Positions 11,915-23,914 of a stretch of DNA of 64,000 nt are shown one piece after another; the stretch's first letter is position 1; each line of letters opens with the position of its first letter. A program made the translations under genes and the position numbers. The DNA is from Orobanche coerulescens (lineage: Eukaryota > Streptophyta > Magnoliopsida > Lamiales > Orobanchaceae). Under the pieces are notes generated by a model that ran no database searches, was not told the DNA's origin, and saw nothing but the letters and a program-made list of their open reading frames with translations. The stretch spans positions 1,785,501-1,849,500 of the forward strand of contig CM065819.1 of NCBI GenBank assembly GCA_033398695.1, written 5' to 3'.

Positions 11915-13447
11915 ATTGTTCATCTAAAAATTAATTTTCTATGATTTTATGTTACAATGTAAATCTATTTTTCTTTTGAAAAACTGATTTAAATGTGTAA
12001 TATAAAGATTAGAAAAATATTATTTTTGCAATCAGGGCAAAAAACGAGCCAAAAACCTAAACGGACCCGGCAGCTTGGAGCTGTCCGGGCACTGCCATGC
12101 GGTCCCATTTTGTGGACCACTTGCAGCCTCGTCGGACATGCTCGGCGGCTGCCGGCCGCCGAGCGATGGTCGCGATCCATTCCGGCCCACGATCGGCGGC
12201 TGGCAGCGGTGCCGGGCTTGGCCAGGCCGTGTTTTTCGACTCCGTTTTTTATATTTCGTTCGATTATTAATTTCCCACAAATTAAATTAGATTTAATTTG
12301 ACTAAGATATTATTATGGTAATTTTGATTCTTAGGGGAATTAATTTAATGAAATATTTTCCCTTCCGGAACAAGTTATAATTAACGGTTGTTTGAATTAA
12401 TTTGATTAATTCGTTTGGATGGATTAATTTATATTGATTGGATCAATATTTAGTTTAATTATGAATGCCATTTATTTAATGTGTTTGATGCATTATTTTT
12501 TAATGGTGATGTGGTTCATGGACTTAGTTTTGAATCGTTCGGTTTTATTCGATTGGGTTGTAAATGCCGTTTTGAGCCTATTTATTTTACTAGAAATATT
12601 GTATCTAGATGCAATTTTTTAATGGAAAATTTGTATGTAATGACGAAGACCGGAGAATGATCCGTTCGAGAAGACGAAGATTCAAGACCGAAGACTTGTA
12701 ATTAGATTACGGAGTTTTTGATTCTAGGAACGATCCATGAACTACATGTTGGTAACAACTAGGTTGTGAATGTTTATTCATATGGTATGAACGCTACAAA
12801 TGCGCTTAAATGAATTAATGTGCAAAGTGTAAAATTAATCGCGAAAATTCTCCCACGACAAATTATTAAGTTTAAAAGGTTTCAAGGTTTTCCTTCCCAA
12901 CCATTGAGCTTTCGGAAAATTGAAATCCAAATCGGATGTGCTATGCTTCCGATTTATCGGGGTAGTCGTTAGGGGAGGATGGGTAAATTACCGGGAGCGC
13001 ATTGGATGCCTTCGGTTGGAGCAAATTTTATCCCTAGAAATCTGTTCGGTTGCGATAAGATTCAATTGTGAAACTGATTTGCGTCGGTGGTATAAACTTA
13101 ACTTGTTCACGAACCTTAGAAACTGTATAGGTTGAGGGGAGTGAACAAGGGGAAAAAGAAGATCGAATCACCCATTAGGTGGGTTGGTGTTGGACACCAC
13201 TTTATGAAAATTAATAGACTAGAAACCTATTCGGTTGCCCTCTATTAAAATTTATAAAGAACTAGATCACCACCATGAAGTAGAGTGAACGATACTTCCG
13301 GATTTCACATGGGAGTGTGTTATTTCGATAAAAATAGTGGAAGTTGGGTTAAAGAATATAAAAGACCTTAATTCTATACTCAGATCATAATTGAACGAGT
13401 CACTAATTAATCTATCGTACTTAATGCAGACGAACATAACTCTCAAT
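11915..13447 (+). other. Cop-1 untranslated leader
   Basis: About 1.5 kb with no convincing coding sequence: an AT-rich start, a GC-rich patch at 12060-12240, then AT-rich DNA. It lies between the 5' LTR and the gag start. The small frames in it show no retrotransposon similarity. Confidence 0.6.
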
Positions 13448-14171
13448 ATGACAATGAACTCACTCGCAATTCTACTCGAAAAGAACACCTTGATCGGACC
13501 TAACTTTGTGTATTGGCTCCGAAATCTGATGATAGTCCTCAGTATAGATGCACTGGGATACGTCTTGGAGATGGACATTCCGGCGCCTCCGGTGCGGACA
13601 AGGGCCAATCAGGAAGAGATTGAAAACCACTAAAAGTGGGTTAAGGATGATGTAAAAATACGAGCTTATATGATGGATTCTATGTCTGATAAGCTTCATA
13701 GAACTCATGAGAAAATGACTTCTGCTAGGCAGATTCTATCTCACTTAACCGAGCTTTATGGTGAGCACATTCGAACTGTTAGATATGACATATCCAAGCA
13801 ACTGTTCGGTGCAAGGATGAAGGAAGGTGAGAAGGTTGGGGACCACGTCCTCAAAATGATATCTATGATCGAGAGATTAGAAGCTCTGGATTTTAAGATG
13901 GATACTTCTCTTCAGACCAACCTTATCCTACAGTCTCTCACTGATTCCTTCTCACAGTTTGTTATGAATTTCAACTGCAATGAGATTGCATGCAACTTAG
14001 CAGGGCTAATGAACAAACTGGTGACCGCTCAGTCTCAGATGAAGACTCCGCGAATGAAGGAGTCTGCCCTTGTGATTTCTTTTGGACCTCGGAGGTCTAA
14101 GAATAAGAATAAGAAAAAAAAAAAACAAGAAGCATACGGGACCACAAGTCAAGGACTTTAAGGATAAGGGC
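13448..14171 (+). pseudogene. Cop-1 gag, N-terminal part
   Basis: ATG at 13448 begins MTMNSLAILLEKNTLIGPNF, then YWLRNLMIVL and, further on, LSHLTELYGEH and MIERLEALDFKMD. This is the copia Gag core that packages element RNA. There is an in-frame TAA at 13631. At the poly(A) tract near 14110-14125 the frame shifts, and a Lys-rich linker follows. Gyp-2 sits at 14172, just before the zinc knuckle, which continues at 23624. The frame is broken by one stop and one poly(A) slip but otherwise well preserved. Confidence 0.85.
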
Positions 14172-14472
14172 TGTAACACCCCGAGATATTCGGAATAATT
14201 ACAGCGCCGTAAACCCTTTAAATAAGGATTTACAAGGCTAATTAAAAAGAAAAGTAAATACAAGACACCAATACTGCGAAAATTCAAGTTAAAGAAAACG
14301 TATAACTGGTTCAACGGTAATTAATACAACCATATCGAATTAATATCAAAAGGACACGCGTACTCGAGTACAGAAACCAAACCAAGACCACAAATCTCCA
14401 ATAACAATAAACATCACTGAACCCCTTCGTCGTCACGTCGGTACTGTGGCTGTTTCCCTGCTCCTTGGCTAC

Positions 14473-14990
14473 CTGAACATCAAAACAAATGTCCACCCCC
14501 GAAGGGGTTAGCAAAACGATGCTAGTACAAGTATCATATTTAAACAATTCGAATATGCATCAACAATACACAACAAGATACATCACACGGACTTCCGCTA
14601 CCGGAATCCGACAATGCGAATCTACAAGATTCCATTACACAGCCTGGGTATTCCAATGATCCAGCGCCCTCAGCATAGATCCCAAGATGATCCCGTCGGA
14701 CCAACACGAGGTGGAAATAACCCGTCCAATGATCCAGCGCCCTCAGCCTAGATCCCAAGATGATCCCGTCGGACCAACACGAGGTGGACATCCGATCCGG
14801 CGCCTCGGATAGATCGTACACGTATACAAACACAACTCATGCATACACATATGCCAAATCATTACGTTCATCAACATGAACATATAAACGAATACCATGA
14901 CAAATCAACGAAGTAAATATCATGTTCAACAACATGCATAATCATACGCATACTCCAAAAATACCGATATTAACATATCACGATACTTGC
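14473..14990 (-). other. Candidate GC-AG intron in Gyp-2 3' LTR
   Basis: Minus strand GAG|GCAAGTATCG at 14990, then TTTTGCTAACCCC (branch-like) and TTGATGTTCAG|GTAGCC at 14473, about 518 bp apart. The 5' LTR has the same donor (22117), but the acceptor reads TTCGGG, so it is mutated there. Confidence 0.4.
14653..14815. repeat. 73 bp tandem repeat in Gyp-2 3' LTR
   Basis: Two full units starting CCAATGATCCAGCGCCCTCA (14653 and 14726) and a partial third. The same array is at about 21777-21940 in the other LTR. It lies within the candidate intron. Confidence 0.85.
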
Positions 14991-15167
14991 CTCGAAGATG
15001 GCAAGAACGATATACTTCAATGCTCTCGACTCACTCAAGGCCGCCTCCGATCAACGTAACAAGCTCGAACCTTTAACAAAAGGAACGATATACAAATCAT
15101 CTCGAGTCGAACAATGGCCTAACAATTGCCTACGGCCGAAAGCTCAAACTAAACAATGCTGGATTGC

Positions 15168-15354
15168 TTAGCGCGCGCTACGTACTCTCGTAACGTGCGC
15201 TAAGGCTAGGCTGATAGCGTGCTATCGTATAAGACTAGCGTGCGCTAGCCACGAATCGGCTCACTGTTTGTCTCATAACGTCACGCTACGACGTTTTGTG
15301 CGAAAACCGAACCTCGATAGCGCACGTTAACTCACACATGTTAGCGTGCGCTAA
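15168..15354 (-). repeat. Second palindrome cluster in Gyp-2 3' LTR, downstream of TATA
   Basis: TAGCGCGCGCTA, TAACGTGCGCTAA, TAGCGTGCGCTAG and similar words in the predicted transcribed part of the LTR. The matching cluster in the 5' LTR is 22307-22493. Confidence 0.75.
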
Positions 15355-16010
15355 TCTTGCATGGCGAATCATCGCAAAGCTGGGTTGAATGATGAAGAAC
15401 TCATGAATCCTATGGTGATATTACAAGTTATCCTCGGGCATATCATGATAATAAGGTTTCTGGAAGATTTATGATTATGAAATACCAATATACGGATAGT
15501 TATCTCGATATCACAATTCCTCTACGATCTTCAAGAAATAATCTAAGTTCCATCGTCTTACGTTCCAAAACACATGATTCCAACGTACACAACGTATCAA
15601 CTGGGTAATATCCGATTACTTGATCATAAATCGATTTAAACATGCTTGGGTGTCCTTATAATAAATGGTTCAAAGGTTCATTCGACATCTAGTACCGATA
15701 CGTCAAAAGTATCCTTCTAACATGTGATGAACGAAATACTTGCTATCCAAACATGATTCAAATCTTCCTTATGAACATACTAATCATTGGTGAAGAATCA
15801 CCTACCTCAAGTAGTGAAGAACACGGATGAAATGAAGCAATCCAACACCGAAGCTTGAACACCAATCTCCAATGATGTATGATCTTCAATCTCGAACTAG
15901 GAGGTTGAGGAGGTTGATACGGAGTGTTTAGGACGAAAGTAGTTATGTTCTATGTGTCAAAGTTCGGGTTGTGGGAGGAGAAGGAATCAAATCACGAATA
16001 GGATCTTTGT

Positions 16011-16323
16011 CTATTTATAATAAATGGCTATTAGCGCGCTAGACCACTGTTCGTAGCGTGCGCTAACGGCTCACGCCTAAATCAGACTCGGCACTTAGCG
16101 TGCGCTACGCATCGACCTGTAGCGTGCGCTAAGGCGTTGACTCGGCTTTTCCCGAAAGCCGTCCGTGTACATCCGACACGATCCGACAGGGTCCCCCGGC
16201 CGATCTCACCTACCGCACGTCTCAATCAATCTGACCACGCCTAGCGTGCTCTAATCACACTCTGTAGCGTGCGCTATGAAACCACGTTAGCGTCGCTACC
16301 CTCGGCTGTAGCGTGCGCTACAT
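16011..16323 (-). promoter_or_regulatory. Gyp-2 3' LTR TATA box and upstream palindrome array
   Basis: Palindromic words of the TAGCGTGCGCTA type from 16323 to 16029, then TTATAAATAG on the minus strand (16020-16011). Confidence 0.7.
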
Positions 16324-16470
16324 GCACAATTTCAATCTTTATATCACATATACGAAATTATATGCTCGACAACATCGGATAATGAAATACCGAGAATAGT
16401 ACTCATACAAAAGTATAATCATTACAATATCACAAATTCCAATTACATAACAGAAATCTCGGGTATTACA

Positions 16471-16507
16471 TCCTTCCTCCCTAAAAGGAAGTTTCGTCCC
16501 GAAACTT
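16471..16507 (-). promoter_or_regulatory. Gyp-2 polypurine tract with stem-loop
   Basis: Minus strand AAGTTTCGGGACGAAACTT, then CCTTTTAGGGAGGAAGGA beside the LTR. The inverted repeat just upstream of the tract is shared with Gyp-1, Gyp-3 and Gyp-4. Confidence 0.8.
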
Positions 16508-17141
16508 AGGATGAAAACAACTCCGGATATTTAGCCTTCATACCGTCCTCCGTTTCCCAAGTGGCCTCTTCGACTCCATGTCGTGACAATTGTACTTTAA
16601 CCAAATGTATTGGTTTATTCCTCAATTGTTTGATCCGGCTCTCAAGTATCTTGATTGGTCTCTCTTCGAAGGTGCCATCATTAGCTATCTCGATCTCGTC
16701 GAACTCAATGACGTGACTGGGGTCCGGTACATACTTTCGCAGTTGGGATACGTGAAACACATTGTGAACATGACTCAGCGACGGCGGTAAGGCCAATCTG
16801 TATGCTAACTCTCCAACTCTCTCGAGGATCTCGAATGGTCCGATATATCTCGGACTGAGCTTGCCTCTCCTCCCAAAACGGAAAATCCCTCGTGTAGGAG
16901 ACACCTTCAATAGCACATGATCCCCAACGTCGAACTCTAGAGGACGACGACGTACATCGGAATAAGACTTCTGTCGACTGCAGGCGATCAATAGTCTCTC
17001 TCGAATCGAGCTATCTTCTCTTGAGTCCGAATAATCAATTCCGGTTCCGTCCCGATCAAATCCAAGAATCATCCCAACACAGGGGTGATCGGCATCTCCT
17101 CCCGTACAAAGCTTCAAATGGTGCCATTCTAATAGAAGCAT
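16506..17141 (-). pseudogene. Gyp-2 integrase C-terminus and chromodomain
   Basis: Minus frame with KSYSDVRRRPLEFDVGDHVL, GPFEILERVGELAYRLALPP, HNVFHVSQLRKY and the chromodomain-like end KILESRIKQLRNKPIHLVKV to VEEATWETED. Chromodomains steer integration toward modified chromatin. The conserved Trp after VKVQ is Leu here. It ends at the stop at 16506, next to the stem-loop. The N-terminal part of this frame (before the RQKSYS run) is out of frame with the core integrase. Confidence 0.85.
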
Positions 17142-18263
17142 GCCAACTATTATTGTAAGTGAATTCGATCAAGGGCAAGTGAACTTCCCAATCAGTTGAC
17201 CAATCCAACGCACAAGCTCTAAGCATGTCTTCTACAGTTTGAATAGTCCTTTCGGACTGACCGTCTGTTTGGGGATGATAAGCTGTGCTAAAGTTGAGCT
17301 CAGTCCCCAAAGCCTTATGGACTGCCTTCCAGAAGTGCGACACGAAACGACCATCTCGATCCGAAATAATGGTCTTCGGCGTCCCATGCAATCTGACTAT
17401 CTCCGCAACAAATACTCGTGCCAATCTTTCGGGTCCCCATGTATCTTTGATTCCTAGGAAATGAGCCGACTAACTACGACCCAAATCATGTTCATTCCTG
17501 CTCTAGTCCTTGGCATACTGGTGATGAAATCCATCGAAATGTCCTCCCACTTCCATTCAGGGATCTGAAGCGGCTTTAACATCCCGGCAGGTCGCTGATG
17601 CTCAATCTTGACCTGCTGGCAAGTCAAACACTTCGAAACGTACTCTGCTACGTCCTTCTTCATATTCCCCCACCAGAAGTTTTGTTTAAGATCCTTATAC
17701 ATCTTACTGCTTCCCGGGTGAATAGAATAGGGCGCGCTATGAGCTTCTTTCAGAATAGTCCATCTCAAGTCATCATCGTCGGGGACGCAAAGTCGACTCT
17801 GAAATCTCAGAACTCCATCGTCTTGTATCACGAATCCTGGGGCTTTTCCTTTCTTTACTTTATCACACAATCGAAGGATCAGAGAATCGTCCAACTGCTT
17901 GGAATTGATCTTCTCGACTAGTGATGAAGTCAGTTCCATCACATAAAGTCGCCCTTGGATTCCTGGTGCCCATACTTCAATCCCTTCGCGGATCAGTTCT
18001 CGTTGAATCTTTGATGCAGGCGTAAGAGCTTCCAACACTCGAAGAGAAACAGGTTTACGGCTCAAAGCATCGGCTACTACATTTGCTTTCCCCGGATGAT
18101 AGAGAATCTCCAAGTCGTAATCCTTGATCAATTCCAGCCACCTTCTCTGCCTCATGTTTAGTTCTTTCTGACTGAAAATGTATTTGAGGCTCTTATGATC
18201 TGTAAAGATCGACAATGAGTGCCGTCTGAGATAATGTCGCCAAATTTTCAAGGCAAAGACCAC
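17056..18263 (-). pseudogene. Gyp-2 RNase H end and integrase
   Basis: From 18263 the minus strand encodes the RNase H end ([11 protein letters not shown], then [10 protein letters not shown], with catalytic Asp residues kept). The integrase zinc domain follows ([27 protein letters not shown]), then the first catalytic Asp in [10 protein letters not shown] frameshift near 17450 moves to the frame holding SDRDGRFVSHFWK and [13 protein letters not shown] (second Asp and Glu). It ends at a further shift near 17056. All three integrase acidic residues are present, but in separate frames. Confidence 0.88.
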
Positions 18264-18268
18264 TGTTG

Positions 18269-19308
18269 CTAGCTCCGTATCATGAGTCGGATAATTAACC
18301 CGTACGATTTTAGTTGCCGAGAAGCATAAGCAATCACTTTATCCTTTTGCATCAACACGCAACCTGCACCACGATTTGAAGCGTCGTATACCATAAATCC
18401 GTCGATTCCTTGCGGCGCTAATATAGGTCTTGTCGTCGGTCTCTTCTTAAGTTCGTCAAAACCCGACTTGGCACTTCTCATTCCACGCGAACTTTTGAGT
18501 TTTCTTAATGTGAGTGAGCGGACGAGCAATTTTGGAAAATCCCTCTACAAAGCGGCGATAATATCGGCTAGTCCTAAGAAGCTTGGACTTCCTTCACGTT
18601 CTTAGGAGCTTCCCATTCCAAGATTGCTTCGACTTTTTTCGGGTCCACCTGAACTCCATCGGCTGATATCACATGCCCAAGGAAGGTTACTTCCTTAAGC
18701 CAGAACTCGCATTTAGAAAATTTTGCATATAGCTGTTCCTTTCTCAAGATGCCCAAAACCACACGTAGATGTTTAGCATGATCCTCTGCGTCCCTCGAAT
18801 ATATCAAAATGTCGTCAATGAAAACGACCACAAATTTATCCAAGTACTCCAAGAATACCCGATTCATCAATTGCATGAATACCGCAGGAGCATTGGTAAG
18901 TCCAAATGGCATCACTACAAATTCATAATGCCCGTACCGGGATCTGAAAGCAGATTTCGGTATATCCGATTCCTTAATTCTCAACTGATGGTATCCTGAT
19001 CGCAAGTAAATCTTTGAGAATACCCTTGCCCCTTGCAGTTGATCAAACAAGTCGTCGATCCGAGGTATAGGATACTTATTCTTGATCGTCATTTTGTTAA
19101 GCTCCCTGTAATCAATACAGTCGGAGGATCCGTCTTTCTTAGGACAAAGAAGGCAGGCGCCCCCAAGGAGAAACGCTAGGTTGAATATATCCCTTCGTAG
19201 CAATTCCTCCGATTTGCTTCTTGAGTTCATACATCTCGGTTGGCGCCATACGGTATGGTGCCCTGAAATAGGGGTTGCTCCAGGCTCTAATTCGATGGTG
19301 AATTCCAC
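18269..19308 (-). pseudogene. Gyp-2 reverse transcriptase and RNase H start
   Basis: Minus frame from about 19308: [35 protein letters not shown] (usually DLRSGY), [12 protein letters not shown], catalytic FIDD at about 18830, and [10 protein letters not shown]. Frame changes near 18574 and 18530 lead into DGFMVYDASNRGAGCVLMQ, the RNase H start. The frame is also disturbed at the 5' end (about 19140). RT of Ty3/gypsy type; clearly decayed. Confidence 0.9.
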
Positions 19309-19359
19309 TTCTCTTTGCGGAGGTAACCACAGTAGCTCGTCAGAAATACATCCGAGAAC

Positions 19360-19850
19360 TCATTCACAACCGAGATAGACGAGAGCTCTATTCCTTCCTC
19401 TTTCCTCATGGCATAGCACCAAAGTCCATGACATCCTTGATAATTTCACTTTCATTGCCTTGATCAATTTCCCCGAGCTTCCCGGTCTCCATCCTCGGAA
19501 TAAGTGTTCGGATCCGTCATCGGCGATGATGGAAATGACTCTCTCTCGGTAATTCAAAGACTCCATAACGGTTGAGCCAATCATCTCCGAGAATTAAATC
19601 GTCACCGCAGATGTCAACTACAATAAGATTCGATGGCCAATCTCTTCCTTCTATAGATCTTTGAAATCCCTAGCTTCTAGTGTTCCCACACTTTTCTCTC
19701 CTCGGTAATCCCACAACATAAGGTTCACAATTATACAAGCACGAGATGTTCAAACGTTTAACAGTTCAAAGATATAAAAGAATGCGTAGCTCCGAATCGA
19801 ACAAGACACTAATCGGTTGCAAAAGGATCCAATCGCACTGATGCAACAAA
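19360..19850 (-). pseudogene. Gyp-2 protease, degenerate
   Basis: At about 19810-19784 the minus strand reads GTCTTGTTCGATTCG followed by GAGCTACG. This is an aspartic protease active site (LFDSGA-type) with the frame lost inside the motif. Downstream, frames to 19360 include RVISIIADDGSEHLFRG, typical of the protease-RT linker. Overall coding continuity is poor. Confidence 0.6.
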
Positions 19851-19876
19851 GAAGTTTCGCCGCCGATCTCCTCATT

Positions 19877-21054
19877 TCAGACAAAGCGGAGGAACGGACC
19901 CAAAGATCGATGTCTCTCTCTTCCCCAGGCGTTGCTGCTGAAATCCACTCTGCGTGTCTGGTTCACACTTATCTCCTTAGGAACCGTGCCGGGTGCGGGT
20001 ACCAAAGATCTAGCAGCGGCTCCACGTAAGGCCGCACGGTGCCCTTCTTGCCCACAATCGTAACAAGTCACGTAAGATGCGGGGCAATCACGCGAATATG
20101 CCCGGCTCGACCACAATTGTAGCATTTCTTTGTCGTCCGAAATCAGCTGATGTTGCCCGAACTTCTTTCCGCCTCTAGAAGGATGTGGAGGTTTCTAGCC
20201 GAATAAAAGGAAGACCGCCTCATGGGCCCACCACTCTTGTTTTCTCGCAAAGTCACGGTCACCTTCTCGCTTTGCCTCAACCGATTTCTCCATCGCCGCC
20301 TCTTTCATGTCGTAGGCCGCTTTGTCTTGATACTGCCGCAACGTAGTACACTCGAATCCGGACATGTACTGAATTTCCGGCTTCATCCGCATATCAAAAT
20401 GAAAATCTTTTCGCCTCCGTTCGACCAAGTGTAGCACACAAGTCAATCGATGATTAAAAGTTTTGATTACATCCATCACGTATGCCTCCGAACTCTGTGG
20501 TGAGAAAAACTCTCGGATCTTCGCCTCTAATCGGACGAGGACAATACCGTGCTTCCATCATTTGTTTGAATTCGCCCAATCCGCATTATGATTCTCGGTC
20601 GAATAGCCTCCCACCAATCAAAGGCCTCCCTACGGGAAAATATCAGGCGATGGGAACCTTCCGTCCTCGGGACGCTTAAGACCCGCGAATATTTTCTCCA
20701 ACTCCTTGAGCAGTGATCCCAAATAAGTGCCTCAACAGATCCACAAATTTTGGCGGGTGCAATTTAACCACCTCAAGAAGCCATCTGTCTCCTGCTACCC
20801 TCGTGGTGCTGCTGTCCCATCGCCGTCTGCATGCGATCAACGACCTGGGCGAACTGGTTTATCTGCGCCACCACCTGTTGAAGCACCCCTGGCATGTTAG
20901 GATTTGCGTCACCATTCGCTGATCCTTGCTGCCCTCCAAAATGGGAATCGGTTCGACTAGCCGATATTTCTGGGGTAGTTGCGGAATCCTCATGTCTCAT
21001 GTTACCACGTCCGCGTCCACGACCGCGTCCGCGTCCACGTCCTCCTCTCAACAT
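19877..21054 (-). pseudogene. Gyp-2 gag, degenerate
   Basis: ATG at 21054 starts MLRGGRGRGRGRGRGRG and runs to a stop at 20773. The capsid region is broken. A later frame (20479-20195) resembles the Gag C-terminal domain (YQDKAAYDMKEAAMEKSVEA). A zinc knuckle (CYDCGQEGHRA) sits at about 20060 in yet another frame. The start is preceded by TTACAGT, a 3' splice-like signal also seen before the Gyp-4 gag. Confidence 0.7.
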
Positions 21055-21281
21055 ACTGTAAACACAATTTCTCAATATCCAGAACAAAATTTTTGAAATA
21101 AAGTCCGTCAATACTCACAAAACAATAATTAAGTAAAACGGTAGTATAAGAGATTAAGAGACTTACAACCACGGTCCACATGACGACTTAGGCTGAACAG
21201 TGATGTTACAAATGACCCGTAAATCAAATAACGTAAACAGACCCAACTAAAACCCGACTGCCAAGATATCCATGAATCTTA

Positions 21282-21293
21282 GCTCCGATACCA
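21282..21293 (-). other. Gyp-2 primer-binding site (initiator tRNA-Met type)
   Basis: Minus strand TGGTATCGGAGC, five bases after the LTR end. It shares the CAG to CGG change with Gyp-1. Confidence 0.85.
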
Positions 21294-21298
21294 TATTC

Positions 21299-23619
21299 TG
21301 TAACACCCCGAGATATTCGGAATAATTACAGCGCCGTAAACCCTTTAAATAAGGATTTACAAGGCTAATTAAAAAGAAAAGTAAATACAAGACACCAATA
21401 CTGCGAAAATTCAAGTTAAAGAAAACGTATAACTGGTTCAACGGTAATTAATACAACCATATCGAATTAATATCAAAAGGACACGCGTACTCGAGTACAG
21501 AAACCAAACCAAGACCACAAATCTCCAATAACAATAAACATCACTGAACCCCTTCGTCGTCACGTCGGTACTGTGTCGCTTTCCCTGCTCCTCGCTACCC
21601 GAACATCAAAACAAATGTCCACTTCGAAGGGGTTAGCAAAACGATGCTAGTACAAGTATCATATTTAAACAATTCGAATATGCATCAACAATACACAACA
21701 AGATACATCACACGGACTTCCGCTACCGGAATCCGACAATGCGAATCTACAAGATTCCATTACACAGCCTGGGTATTCCAATGATCCAGCGCCCTCAGCA
21801 TAGATCCCAAGATGATCCCGTCGGACCAACACGAGGTGGAAATAACCCGTCCAATGATCCAGCGCCCTCAGCCTAGATCCCAAGATGATCCCGTCGGACC
21901 AACACGAGGTGGACATCCGATCCAGCGCCCTCAGCATAGATCGTACACGTATACAAACACAACTCATGCATACACATATGCCAAATCATTACGTTCATCA
22001 ACATGAACATATAAACGAATACCATGACAAATCAACGAAGTAAATATCATGTTCAACAACATGCATAATCATACGCATACTCCAAAAATACCGATATTAA
22101 CATATCACGATACTTGCCTCGAAGATGGCAAGAACGATATACTTCAATGCTCTCGACGCACTCGAAAGCCGCCCCCTCCGATCAACGTAACAATCTCGAA
22201 CCTTTAACAAAAGGAACGATATACAAATCATCTCGAGTCGAACAATGGCCTAACAATTCGGCCTACGGCCGAAAAGCTCAAACTAAACAATCTGCCTGGA
22301 TTGCTTAGCGCGCGCTACGTACTCTACGTAACGTGCGCTAAGTCGACTGATAGCGTACGCTATCGTATAAGACTAGCGTGCGCTAGCCACGAATCGCGAT
22401 CGGCTGCCGTCTCATAACGTGCGCTCGACGTTTTGTCGAAACCGAACCTCGATAGCGCACGTTAACTCACACATGTTAGCGTGCGCTAATCTTGCATGTG
22501 AGAATCGCAAACCGAAACTGGGTTGAATGATGAAGAACTCATGAATCTATGGTGATATTACAAGTTATCCTCGGGCATATCATGATAATAAGGTTTCGGA
22601 AGATTTATGATTATGAAATACCAATATACGGATAGTTATCTCGATATCACAATTCCTCTACGATCTTCAAGAAATAATCTAAGTTCCATCGTCTTACGTT
22701 CCAAAACACATGATTCCAACGCGTACACAACGTATCAATCGGGTAATATCCGATTACTTGATCATAAATCGATTTAAACATGCTTGGGTGTCCTTATAAT
22801 AAATGGTTCAAAGGTTCATTCGACATCTAGTACCGATACGTCAAAAGTATCCTTCTAACATGTGATGAACGAAAGACTTGCTATCCAAACATGATTCAAA
22901 TCTTCCTTATGAACATACTAATCATTGGTGAAGAATCACCTACCTCGAAGTAGTGAAGAACACGGATGAAATGAAGCAATCCAACACCGAAGGCTTGAAC
23001 ACCAATCTCCGATGATGTATGATCTTCAATCTCGAACTAGGAGGTTGAGGAGGTTGATACGGAGTGTTTAGGACGAAAGTAGTTATGTTCTATGTGTCAA
23101 AGTTCGGGTTGTGGGAGGAGAAGGAATCAAATCACGAATAGGATCTTTGTCCTATTTATAATAAATGGCTATTAGCGCGCGCTAGACCCTGTTCGTAGCG
23201 TGCGCTAACGGCTCACAGTCTAAACTGTACTCGGCACTTAGCGTGCGCTACGCATCGACCTGTAGCGTGCGCTAAGGCGTTGACTCGGCTTTTCCCGAAA
23301 TCCGTCCAGGTACATCCGACACGATCCGACAGGGGTCCCCCGGCCAGATCTCACCTACCGCACGTCTCAATCAATCTGACCACGCATAGCGTGCGCTAAT
23401 CACACTCGGTAGCGTGCGCTATGAAACCACGTTAGCGTACGCTACCCTCGGCCTGTAGCGTGCGCTACATGCACAGAATTTCAATCTTTATATCACATAT
23501 ACGAAATTATATGCTCGACAACATCAGATAATGAAATACCGAGAATAGTACTCATACAAAAGTATAATCATTACAATATCACAAATTCCAATTACATAAC
23601 AGAAATCTCGGGTATTACA
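21299..23619 (-). repeat. Gyp-2 5' LTR (2.32 kb)
   Basis: Near copy of 14172-16470. Palindrome arrays lie at 23171-23469 and 22307-22493, with TATA (CCTATTTATA on the plus strand) at 23151-23160. Confidence 0.93.
23151..23469 (-). promoter_or_regulatory. Gyp-2 5' LTR TATA box and upstream palindrome array
   Basis: Array of TAGCGTGCGCTA and GTTAGCGTACGCTAC words (23469-23171) immediately upstream of TATAAATAGG (23160-23151). It is the promoter-proximal part of U3 in the LTR that would drive the element. Confidence 0.7.
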
Positions 23620-23914
23620 AGGGCAAGGCCCCGATGGTTCCAAAGAGCAAGAAGAAGGACGCTTGTCTTAAATGCGGTGCGCTAGGCCACTGGGTTAGAG
23701 ACTGTCCAAATCTTCATGGAGTTTCAGGTACAGAACTTTTAGTTTTGGAAACAAATTATTCTGCTACTGTATTTTCTACTCCTTGGATACTGGATTCTGG
23801 TGCTTGTTCTCATATTTGTACCGTGAATCAGGATCTGGAACAAAGTAGGAAACTTGGAGCTGGGGAATTGATGATTACTGTTGGAAACGGGCATAGTGTT
23901 GAGGCAACTGACAT
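23620..23914 (+). pseudogene. Cop-1 gag zinc knuckle and protease start
   Basis: After the AGGGC duplication (23620-23624) the frame resumes: a CCHC knuckle (CLKCGALGHWVRDC), then the aspartic protease active site WILDSGACSHICT at about 23785-23823. It is cut at 23914 by the hAT element. Removing that element with one 8 bp duplication keeps the protease in frame with the sequence from 24662. Confidence 0.88.

Larger units (their letters stand above)
14172..16470 (-). repeat. Gyp-2 3' LTR (2.30 kb)
   Basis: TGTAACACCCCGAGATATTC at the left, TATTACA at 16470. In element orientation: palindrome array 16323-16029, TATA (16011-16020), second palindrome cluster 15354-15168, GC-AG intron candidate 14990-14473 containing a 73 bp tandem duplication. 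Confidence 0.93.
14172..23619 (-). mobile_element. Gyp-2: Ty3/gypsy chromovirus (Del/Tekay-like), decayed
   Basis: A minus-strand element with duplication AGGGC (14167-14171, 23620-23624) inside Cop-1 gag. LTRs are 14172-16470 and 21299-23619 (about 2.3 kb). Order in element direction: primer site, gag, protease, RT, RNase H, integrase, chromodomain-like tail, polypurine tract. This order with a C-terminal chromodomain marks chromoviruses. Many frameshifts split pol. The two LTRs differ mainly by small insertions and deletions. Confidence 0.95.
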
